A DNA stretch of 50,651 bases, from contig NZ_JAJAFU010000018.1 of the NCBI RefSeq assembly GCF_020480685.1, forward strand, positions 1 through 50,651, in the 5' to 3' direction. The DNA is from Deferrivibrio essentukiensis. Lineage in GTDB: Bacteria > Chrysiogenota > Deferribacteres > Deferribacterales > Deferrivibrionaceae. The translations under genes were made by a program, and so were the position numbers. Under the pieces are notes generated by a model. That model was not told the origin of the DNA. It searched no databases and was given only the letters and a program-made list of their open reading frames with translations. Shown here piece after piece: positions 8,024 to 14,563 of this stretch. The number at the start of each line of letters is the position of its first letter. The stretch's first letter is position 1.

Positions 8024-9112
8024 TTAAATTTCATACTTATAGTAAGCAGCACAAGCCCCTTCCGAAGATACCATACATGGGCCAACCGGATTTTCGGGTG
8101 TGCACATCAAACCAAACAAATTACACTTATTTGGCAAGATTTTCCCTTTTAAAACCTCACCACACTTACACCCGTCAATCTCCAATTTGTCAGAAGGATG
8201 CAACCCAAAACGCTCTGAGGCATCCAAATATTTATACTGCTCTCTTATTTTTAAACCGCTGTTTTTGATAGTTCCAACACCTCTCCATATAGAATCAGCA
8301 GGCTCAAAATACTTATATACCAGTCCATTAGCCTTTTCATTGCCAATAGAGTTTACTACACGACCATAATTATTTTTTATAAAAAAGTTTTTGCAATTAA
8401 TTTGCCTGATTATATCCAAAATGGAATAAAGAATATCCACCGGCTCAAACCCTGTTATTACAGCTGCTTTATTCCTCTTAATAATCGGCAAATAAAGACT
8501 CTCCCCTGTCATGACTGATACATGTCCCGGACATAAGAATCCATCTACATTTAATTCTTTATCTTCCAACAATATATCTATTATTTCAGGCATTGTCTTA
8601 TTTAGAGTTAAAATATAAAATCCATCTAAACCTTGGTTTACTATAACTTCTATCAACCCTGCTGTGGCCGGATTAGTTGTTTCAAATCCTATAGAAATAA
8701 ACACTACACCTTTCTTTTGTTCATTTTTTAGCTTTAAAACATCAAGCGGAGAAATTACAACTCGGATATCTTTCCCCTCAGCTTTCAGATCTAATAAATT
8801 TCTACCATCAGAACCCGGTACTTTCATTAAATCCCCATAAACTGCTGCTATTACATCATTGTACTTAAGCAATTCGAATATCATATCTATTTCGCCCTGA
8901 GACGTAACACAAACAGGACATCCTGGCCCTGAAATAAGCCTTACATTTTTTGGCAAAAGCCCTCTAATTCCAAATCTTGAAATAGACATTGTGTGTGTGC
9001 CGCAAACTTCCATTATATTGTATATTTTATCGGTTTCTGTCTCCTTAAAAATATTCTCTAACAGGAGTTTTACTATATCCTTATCCCTGAATCTCGATAT
9101 CATCTCCATCAT
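8024..9112 (-). CDS. hypD: hydrogenase maturation protein HypD
   Basis: HypD is an iron-sulfur protein that, with HypC, holds the Fe(CN)2CO precursor for [NiFe] hydrogenase. All signature elements are present: MEVCGTHTMSISRFG (Cys37), GPGCPVCVT (Cys65, Cys68), GFETTNPAT, GFLCPGHVS, and the C-terminal cysteine cluster CKCGEVLKG, LFGLMCTPENPVGPC and EGACAAYY. The length of 362 aa is normal. The start overlaps the hypC end by 32 bases. Three ATGs occur within four codons; GGAG in the hypC tail best serves the first or second. Confidence 0.97.
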   Translation of the reverse strand: MMEMISRFRDKDIVKLLLENIFKETETDKIYNIMEVCGTHTMSISRFGIRGLLPKNVRLISGPGCPVCVTSQGEIDMIFELLKYNDVIAAVYGDLMKVPGSDGRNLLDLKAEGKDIRVVISPLDVLKLKNEQKKGVVFISIGFETTNPATAGLIEVIVNQGLDGFYILTLNKTMPEIIDILLEDKELNVDGFLCPGHVSVMTGESLYLPIIKRNKAAVITGFEPVDILYSILDIIRQINCKNFFIKNNYGRVVNSIGNEKANGLVYKYFEPADSIWRGVGTIKNSGLKIREQYKYLDASERFGLHPSDKLEIDGCKCGEVLKGKILPNKCNLFGLMCTPENPVGPCMVSSEGACAAYYKYEI

Positions 9113-9326
9113 AATACTCCATAATTGCTTTTAAGGTCTCCTCTGCTTGAGCTTCATCCATTTTAGAAATAGCAAAGCCCACATGCACCATAACATAATC
9201 CCCTAACTCAACCTCTTCGGGTAGAATCATCAAAGATACTTCCCTTTTTGTGCCTGCAATATCAACAATCCCGAATGTTTTATCGTCAGATATTTCTACA
9301 AGTTTACCCGGCAAACCCAAACACAT
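9081..9326 (-). CDS. hypC: hydrogenase maturation chaperone HypC
   Basis: HypC is a small chaperone that carries the Fe(CN)2CO group from HypD to the hydrogenase large subunit. The N-terminus MCLGLPGKL has the essential Cys2. VEISDDKTFGIVDIAG and GDYVMVHVGFAISKMDEAQAEETL follow the family line, and 81 aa is the usual size. The start is preceded by AGAGGTGATTAA. It lies 24 bases after the rhomboid gene and is coupled to hypD by overlap. Confidence 0.98.
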   Translation of the reverse strand: MCLGLPGKLVEISDDKTFGIVDIAGTKREVSLMILPEEVELGDYVMVHVGFAISKMDEAQAEETLKAIMEYYDGDDIEIQG

Positions 9327-9350
9327 TTAATCACCTCTTATTACATTTTA

Positions 9351-10037
9351 TTATATAAAATTTCCCCTATAAACATATCTTTTGCCATCAGTAATAGCAT
9401 ACAAAACCCCCGCTACAAAACCACCTATATGTGCCCACCAAGCCACACCACCTGCTGTAGAAAACATTAACTGTGACGACCCATTAACAAATTGCATAAA
9501 AAACCATAGCCCCAAAAATATTACGGCAGGAATCTCTACAATAGTCACAAATATTATTATAAATACAAGCGTCTTAACACGAGAGTGCGGAAATTTTATA
9601 AAATAATACCCCATTACTCCTGATACTGCACCAGACGCCCCTATTGTAGGGATATTTGAATGAGGGTAAATTACTACTTGCGTAATCGCTGCAGCGAGTC
9701 CAAATAATACATACATAATAGGATATTTGTAATGACCTATCATATCCTCCACGTTATCTCCAAAGATATATAAAAAATACATATTACCTATTAGATGCAT
9801 CCAGCCGCCATGCAAAAACATTGAACTAAAAAAAGGAATTATTTTATCGCTTAAAGTAACTACTTCACCAGGCAAAAATAGTTTTACAGGCACCAAGCCA
9901 TACTCAAGAAAAAACAAACTCAAGGTATACCTATCCATAGAAATTTCATACCAGAAAATCATACAATTCAATATTATTAATGCTGAATTGGCGACAGGAA
10001 ATGAATTTGATTTGATTGAATCTTTCAACGGAAACAT
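9351..10037 (-). CDS. rhomboid family intramembrane serine protease
   Basis: The 228-aa protein has at least six predicted membrane helices. The rhomboid active-site features are present: HGGWMHLIGNM (76-86), the nucleophile in GASG (Ser135) and the catalytic His203 in AHIGGF. It would cleave membrane-anchored substrates within the inner membrane; the substrate cannot be told from the sequence. It is the first gene after a promoter and 5' hairpin (10040-10096) and is followed by hypC, with no obvious functional link. The ATG at 10037 has only a weak ribosome site (GTGGGG), which lies inside the hairpin. Confidence 0.95.
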   Translation of the reverse strand: MFPLKDSIKSNSFPVANSALIILNCMIFWYEISMDRYTLSLFFLEYGLVPVKLFLPGEVVTLSDKIIPFFSSMFLHGGWMHLIGNMYFLYIFGDNVEDMIGHYKYPIMYVLFGLAAAITQVVIYPHSNIPTIGASGAVSGVMGYYFIKFPHSRVKTLVFIIIFVTIVEIPAVIFLGLWFFMQFVNGSSQLMFSTAGGVAWWAHIGGFVAGVLYAITDGKRYVYRGNFI

Positions 10038-10039
10038 AA

Positions 10040-10067
10040 ATTACCCCACGTATTAATTGTGGGTAAT
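10040..10067 (-). promoter_or_regulatory. 5'-UTR hairpin over the rhomboid ribosome binding site
   Basis: Arms at 10059-10067 and 10040-10049 pair (ATTACCCAC with GTGGGGTAAT, one bulged base) around a 9-nt loop. The hairpin starts at about the predicted transcript start and ends 2 nt before the ATG. Its 3' arm holds the only Shine-Dalgarno-like bases (GTGGGG), so folding should hinder translation initiation of the rhomboid gene. Confidence 0.5.
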
Positions 10068-10096
10068 ATTATATATTTTGCTAATTATTACAACAA
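10068..10096 (-). promoter_or_regulatory. sigma70-type promoter for the rhomboid-hyp-pil-lpxB operon
   Basis: A perfect -10 (TATAAT, 10068-10073) is placed 17 bp from a weak -35 (TTGTTG, 10091-10096). It lies directly behind the terminator of the cytochrome gene and in front of the rhomboid gene, where an operon promoter is expected. The predicted transcript would begin near 10061, at the foot of the hairpin. Confidence 0.55.
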
Positions 10097-10119
10097 AAAA
10101 AGCCCGGCTATTGCCGGGC
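10095..10119 (-). terminator. intrinsic terminator of the multihaem cytochrome gene
   Basis: A perfect 7-bp GC-rich stem (GCCCGGC with GCCGGGC, 4-nt loop) is followed on the minus strand by seven T. It starts 6 bases after the cytochrome stop codon and closes the atp-cytochrome unit. Confidence 0.93.
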
Positions 10120-10125
10120 ATTTGA

Positions 10126-11664
10126 TTATTTATGACAAGTAGTGCAGCTTGTACCTTTTGGCACCTTATTCTCCTTATGGCAAGGGAAACAAAGTTGTTT
10201 ATGGAAATCGTTGTTTGTCCCTGAAAGACTGGTAACTTCAAAATTCAGTTTACCCTCTTCAGGATTGCTGTGACACTCGTTACAGGAAATCTTTTCTGCA
10301 TGTTCTTTATGCTTAAATATAACAGGCTTTTTAGTAGTTTCAATACCATGCTGTTCAGCTAAATTAATCTCTTCTGGAGCTATTTCCATAAGCTCAGCAG
10401 GATTTCCTGCAAACTCTTTTTTCTCAACTGCTTCAGTTTTCTCTTCTGTAGCACTCTCTACCTTGTTAGTTTCGGCAGCTTCCATATGAGCCTTTTCAAC
10501 CTTAACCGGCTCAACATACTCTTCAGTAGCCTTTAAAAGTTCATTAGCCTTTTCAAAAATCATGTCAAAATATTCAGGATTATGAACCCCTTTAGAGCCA
10601 TCCATCTCAAGAAGTCTGACAAGTCTATTTGCTTCATTAAACAGTTTTCTCTTACCTTCAGGCATTTCAAGTCTTTCAGCAAACAGTCTATCTCTTACCT
10701 TTTGTACATTAGCAAGCTTCTCAAGATAGCTCTTCTGTATATCAAACATCATAGGAGCATATGACTCATCATGGCAGCTTACACATTTGTCAGAATTTGG
10801 CCTTGAAAAAGCATCGTCATGGCAGTCAGCACAGCTTAAATCTGCCATATACCAAGGTGTTTCTTCAATACCTTTGACATAAACCCCTTGCTGTATACCT
10901 TTCTGCATGGTATGACACTTTTCACACTCATCATTTTTAGGTGCAGAAATGTTTTCATTTTTAGCTCTTTCAGTATAGTGGCAAGTAAAACATGTTTCCA
11001 TCTTAGGTAAATTATGAAACTCGCCGCCGTGTGCCACACCTAAATGACAATCAACACAATTTAAACCTGCTTCCAATATATGTTTAGCATGATTCGGCTC
11101 AACCCCTACACTAACCTTCTGAGAAAGGATATCAGGTCTACCAAATGACTCTCTAAATTTAGGATTAACGACATTATCAATTTGTCTGAAATTGACACCA
11201 ACAGACATCACATAATTTTTTCTATTGTACTCATTAACAACATCTGAGTGACAATGAAGGCATGTTTCATTAGGTACGAGCTCGGCTGCATACTCTTTAT
11301 TGGTTGCACCTTTAGTCAGTATTTCAACCTTGTGCTCATAAGATTTAAAAAACTCACCGTATAAATCTTTAAGACCGCCTACCTTGGCCTTCATATATCC
11401 TACAAATCCAGGTTTTCCGTGACAGTCGATACATTCAACTTCTGCTGTAGAGTGTATATTTTTTGACCATGTATGATATTCCCCAAGAGGTCCTACCTTC
11501 TCTTCAGGGTGACATGAACCGCAAAATTTAGACTCTGAAGTTATATGGAGTATCTCGACATTTGCAAAAGTAAACCCAACAACAAGAAAAATAATAACTA
11601 AAACAAAAACAACAGGATCTTTTCTTATAAACTCTCTTAATTTACTTAATAAGTTTCCTAACAT
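10126..11664 (-). CDS. undecahaem c-type cytochrome, NapC/NrfH-like head with C-terminal c7-like triple-haem tail
   Basis: The 512-aa protein has an N-terminal membrane anchor (about 17-34) and eleven CxxCH haem motifs at about 48, 78, 135, 203, 225, 247, 278, 294, 461, 492 and 507. The anchor plus the first haems resemble the NapC/NirT/NrfH quinol-oxidising family. The last three haems, with FKHKEHAEKISCNECH, resemble class III (c3/c7) domains. A Glu/Lys/Ala-rich linker of about 160 residues separates haems 8 and 9. I infer that it takes electrons from menaquinol and passes them to periplasmic acceptors; the acceptor is unknown. It lies 40 bases downstream of atpE, across a hairpin, with a good ribosome site (GAGGTGG). 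It does not match a standard named protein I know. Confidence 0.9.
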   Translation of the reverse strand: MLGNLLSKLREFIRKDPVVFVLVIIFLVVGFTFANVEILHITSESKFCGSCHPEEKVGPLGEYHTWSKNIHSTAEVECIDCHGKPGFVGYMKAKVGGLKDLYGEFFKSYEHKVEILTKGATNKEYAAELVPNETCLHCHSDVVNEYNRKNYVMSVGVNFRQIDNVVNPKFRESFGRPDILSQKVSVGVEPNHAKHILEAGLNCVDCHLGVAHGGEFHNLPKMETCFTCHYTERAKNENISAPKNDECEKCHTMQKGIQQGVYVKGIEETPWYMADLSCADCHDDAFSRPNSDKCVSCHDESYAPMMFDIQKSYLEKLANVQKVRDRLFAERLEMPEGKRKLFNEANRLVRLLEMDGSKGVHNPEYFDMIFEKANELLKATEEYVEPVKVEKAHMEAAETNKVESATEEKTEAVEKKEFAGNPAELMEIAPEEINLAEQHGIETTKKPVIFKHKEHAEKISCNECHSNPEEGKLNFEVTSLSGTNNDFHKQLCFPCHKENKVPKGTSCTTCHK

Positions 11665-11681
11665 ATCCCACCTCGAGGAGA

Positions 11682-11698
11682 AGGGGCTTTAAGCCCCT
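11682..11698 (-). promoter_or_regulatory. intercistronic hairpin between atpE and the cytochrome gene
   Basis: A perfect 7-bp GC-rich stem (AGGGGCT with AGCCCCT, 3-nt loop) lies between the atpE stop and the next ribosome site. On the minus strand it is followed by TTCTCC, not a T tract, so it is unlikely to be a full terminator. It may stabilise the 3' end of a processed atpE message or cause partial termination. Confidence 0.55.
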
Positions 11699-11704
11699 AA
11701 TTAA

Positions 11705-12028
11705 TTATACAACAAAGAGAAGTATCAAAGCTACAACAAGAGCGTAAATAGCAAGTGACTCGATCATCGCAAGACCGATAATCATTGGAGTCATAATTTT
11801 ACCAGAAGCTCCTGGGTTTCTTGAAATACCTTCAACAGCACTTGCAACAGCTTTACCCTGTCCAAGACCGGTACCAAAAGCAGCGATACCCATACCAAGC
11901 CCGGCAGCAAGATATACAGCCCACTTAGCAGAGCTTGCATCTGCACCTGCTTCAGCAGCAAATGCACTCATTGCTGAAACAGCTAACACTGCAACAACAC
12001 TTAATACTAAACGTACAACTTTTGACAT
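11705..12028 (-). CDS. atpE: F0F1 ATP synthase subunit c
   Basis: Subunit c forms the membrane rotor ring. The 107-aa sequence is longer than the usual 70-90 because of an N-terminal signal-like extension with an AMSAFA-AE cleavage-like site (about residue 24). The two hairpin helices follow (about 36-62 and 78-106), joined by the polar loop RNPGA. The ion-binding carboxylate is Glu90 in [14 protein letters not shown]. Gln57, Ser91 and Tyr95 stand at the positions of Na+ ligands in Ilyobacter/Propionigenium c-rings, but the Thr after the Ser is Leu92. There is a strong ribosome site (AAGGAGG). It follows atpB in the usual order; the F1 genes are not in the window. Confidence 0.97.
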   Translation of the reverse strand: MSKVVRLVLSVVAVLAVSAMSAFAAEAGADASSAKWAVYLAAGLGMGIAAFGTGLGQGKAVASAVEGISRNPGASGKIMTPMIIGLAMIESLAIYALVVALILLFVV

Positions 12029-12048
12029 GTAAGCCTCCTTCTATAAAA

Positions 12049-12720
12049 TCAGTGTGCTTCTTCAAGAGCACCACTAATATAAATCATTGACAACATCATA
12101 AAAACATATGCCTGCAACGTACTTGTAAATACTGCCATAAAATACATAGGCAATGGTACTAAAAAAGGAACTAAAATAAAAAGAATTATAATAACCAAGT
12201 CTTCACCAAAAATATTACCAAAAAGCCTCATAGATAAAGAAAGTGGTCTTGACAGGTGACCTATAAGTTCAATTATGATCATTAACGGAGCAAGCCAAGG
12301 TATAGGTCCCATAAAATGTTTAACATAGTGTGCACCATGCTTTTTTATGCCTATAAAATGATACGTAAAAAACACAATAAGTGCCGGTGCAGCGGTAGTG
12401 TTTAGACTTGCTGTCGGTGCAGCAAAACCTGGTATTATACCCAATAAATTTGAAAAAAGGACATATATTCCTATTGCAAAAATAAGAGGTATATAAGGCT
12501 CACCCTCTTCACCCATAACGTCTAAACCCATCTTACGAATACCGCCAACGAGTAGCTCAAACACGTTTTGACCTTTTGTTGGGACTTCACTTTTCATTCC
12601 TGAAGCAACTTTACCAAGAAAAAGCACTAAAAGTATAACAACAAATGTCATTAAAACATGAAGATATTTTGCCACAATTTCATGGGGCAAAAATGAAAAA
12701 ATATTAAGTGGATGTTCCAT
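12049..12720 (-). CDS. atpB: F0F1 ATP synthase subunit a
   Basis: Subunit a forms the ion half-channels next to the c-ring. The 223-aa polytopic protein carries the essential arginine (Arg165) in SLSMRLFGNIFGE, and GHLSRPLSLS just before it is typical. NLLGIIPGF (91-99) is another family block. It starts directly after the AtpI stop, with AGGAGG 9 nt before the ATG. No subunit b gene follows; the next gene is atpE, so this is a separate a-c cluster. Confidence 0.97.
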   Translation of the reverse strand: MEHPLNIFSFLPHEIVAKYLHVLMTFVVILLVLFLGKVASGMKSEVPTKGQNVFELLVGGIRKMGLDVMGEEGEPYIPLIFAIGIYVLFSNLLGIIPGFAAPTASLNTTAAPALIVFFTYHFIGIKKHGAHYVKHFMGPIPWLAPLMIIIELIGHLSRPLSLSMRLFGNIFGEDLVIIILFILVPFLVPLPMYFMAVFTSTLQAYVFMMLSMIYISGALEEAH

Positions 12721-13068
12721 CTAACTTTTCCTCCTAACAGCAATAATAGCACTCACAGGTAAGCACACGGCAACTACACTTAAGCCGACTAGCAAACCAG
12801 TAATATCAACCTCATAGTATTTAAACCACAAAACCATAACAAAAGCCGTCAACAGCAATCTAAACTGACTGTTAAACACCAAAGCTCTTGTGATGTTGTT
12901 TTCAAAACCACCTTTTATTTTGTTAGCAAGCCCGTAGTAGTTTAGCAACGAAATAACCCAGCCAAACAAAAAATTAGTAGCAGCAACATCACTTTTGAAA
13001 TTCCTGAATACTGTATACAAAATCACAAAAAAAATCAACGATATAATTAAAAGAATTTTACTCGTCAT
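12721..13068 (-). CDS. ATP synthase protein I family (AtpI-like) membrane protein
   Basis: This 115-aa protein has four predicted membrane helices (about 4-22, 33-50, 68-86, 90-108) and matches the general pattern of the small ATP synthase I family that precedes atpB. In other bacteria AtpI helps c-ring assembly or Mg2+ supply. Sequence conservation is low, so the call leans on topology and on position directly upstream of atpB. It overlaps the preceding gene by 11 bases. Confidence 0.8.
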   Translation of the reverse strand: MTSKILLIISLIFFVILYTVFRNFKSDVAATNFLFGWVISLLNYYGLANKIKGGFENNITRALVFNSQFRLLLTAFVMVLWFKYYEVDITGLLVGLSVVAVCLPVSAIIAVRRKS

Positions 13069-13285
13069 TTTCGTTATCAGACATACTCTTTTTTACGAAA
13101 TATAACATATTTCTAAATCCGGCAACAATCCCTAATACCATAAAAATTAATGTCAGATATGGCTTTGTATTAAAATATTTATCCAAATAATATCCCATTA
13201 AACTACCAATACCTATTGCAGTAATAAAAGAGAAGCCGATGGTACTTGCATTCAACATCGACCTCATCTTTTTGTTAAACTTCAC
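13058..13285 (-). CDS. AtpZ/AtpI-type two-helix ATP synthase accessory protein
   Basis: This 75-aa protein has a basic N-terminus and two membrane helices (about 14-31 and 42-63) with the motif SLMGYYLDKYFNTKPYLTLIFMVLG, cut here to its core GYYLDKYF. That core, a glycine-rich first helix and GIVAGFRNM in the second are typical of the AtpZ family (ATPase gene 1). It starts with GTG after AGAGGTGA. It is the first of the atp genes and follows hemL by 9 bases. Confidence 0.82.
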   Translation of the reverse strand: MKFNKKMRSMLNASTIGFSFITAIGIGSLMGYYLDKYFNTKPYLTLIFMVLGIVAGFRNMLYFVKKSMSDNENDE

Positions 13286-13294
13286 AAATCACCT

Positions 13295-14563
13295 CTACAA
13301 AATTGCCTTTAAAGACTCATAGTGTGCTTTAATTGTAAAATCCAAATCATTATAGCTATGAGAAGCTGACACAAACATAGCCTCAAACTGACTCGGTGCC
13401 AAGTTAACACCTTTTTTGAGCATTTCATGAAAAAACTTGGCATATAGTTTTGTATCTGACTTAACCGCGACACTAAAGCTGTTGACATTCTCCTCTACAA
13501 AAAACAAACAACCAAGAGACTCAATCTTATTAAAACAAAACTTTAATCCTAACTTTTTTAAATTATCAGCAAAACCTTCCCAAAGATATTCAGATTTTTC
13601 TCTTAAATTATCATAAAATCCTTTTTCTTTAAGCTTTTCAATGGTTTTTATACCTGCAGCCATTGCCAAAGGGTTGCCACTTAATGTACCTGCCTGATAC
13701 ACAGGGCCAACCGGAGATATGTGCTCCATAATCTCTTTCTTGCCACCATATGCCCCAACCGGTAAACCACCACCTAAAATTTTACCTAACGTAGTCAAGT
13801 CTGGCATTATATCAAAATATTTTTGGGCTCCACCTTCAGACAATCTGAATCCGGTAATAACCTCATCAAATATCAAAAGAGCTTCATTTTCATCACATAT
13901 TTTTCTTAAACCGGCAAGAAAACCATCTTCCGGCAACACTAATCCCATATTTCCGGCAACCGGCTCTACAATTACACAAGCTATTTCATTTTTATTTTCC
14001 ACGAATAGTTTTTTCACTGACTCCAAGTCATTATATTGAGCAATTAAAGTATACTTTGCAAAATCAGTAGGCACCCCCGGGCTGCTTGGCTGATTAAAAG
14101 TCAATGCACCACTGCCGGCCTTTACTAAAAGTGAATCTGAATGGCCATGATAGCATCCCTCAAACTTTATAATTTTGTCCTTTTTTGTATAACCTCTGGC
14201 AAGTCTAATGGCACTCATAACCGCTTCAGTACCGGAGCTCACCATTCTCACAAGCTCTATTGAAGGGAAAAGTTCAACAACCATTTTCGCAAGCTTTAAT
14301 TCCAATTCAGTAGGTGCACCAAAACTGCATCCGTATTTTGCTTGCTCACAGATACTTTTTACAACATCATCATCCGAATGCCCCAAAATCATCGGACCCC
14401 AAGAACAAACATAATCAACATACTCCTTACCACTCACATCTGTAATTTTGGAGCCTTTAGCCTTGCTTATAAAAACAGGTTCACCACCTACTGAACCAAA
14501 TGCTCTTACAGGACTATTTACACCACCAGGGATGTATTTCTTGGATTCTTCAAATAAATTCAT
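13295..14563 (-). CDS. hemL: glutamate-1-semialdehyde 2,1-aminomutase
   Basis: HemL is a cytoplasmic PLP enzyme that converts glutamate-1-semialdehyde to 5-aminolevulinate in the C5 tetrapyrrole pathway. The N-terminus ESKKYIPGGVNSPVRAF is diagnostic, as are SSGTEAVMSAIRLARG, IFDEVITGFR and the PLP-lysine segment LGKILGGGLPVGAYGG (Lys261). The 422-aa length is normal. It overlaps the ABC-F gene by 4 bases (ATGA) and precedes the atp genes. Haem supply fits the cytochrome encoded further downstream in the same unit. Confidence 0.98.
   Translation of the reverse strand: MNLFEESKKYIPGGVNSPVRAFGSVGGEPVFISKAKGSKITDVSGKEYVDYVCSWGPMILGHSDDDVVKSICEQAKYGCSFGAPTELELKLAKMVVELFPSIELVRMVSSGTEAVMSAIRLARGYTKKDKIIKFEGCYHGHSDSLLVKAGSGALTFNQPSSPGVPTDFAKYTLIAQYNDLESVKKLFVENKNEIACVIVEPVAGNMGLVLPEDGFLAGLRKICDENEALLIFDEVITGFRLSEGGAQKYFDIMPDLTTLGKILGGGLPVGAYGGKKEIMEHISPVGPVYQAGTLSGNPLAMAAGIKTIEKLKEKGFYDNLREKSEYLWEGFADNLKKLGLKFCFNKIESLGCLFFVEENVNSFSVAVKSDTKLYAKFFHEMLKKGVNLAPSQFEAMFVSASHSYNDLDFTIKAHYESLKAIL

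Noticed and set aside
10053-10241. 62-codon minus-strand open frame spanning the cytochrome terminator
   Set aside because: It overlaps the end of the cytochrome gene in another frame and crosses the terminator and promoter; no coding signal.
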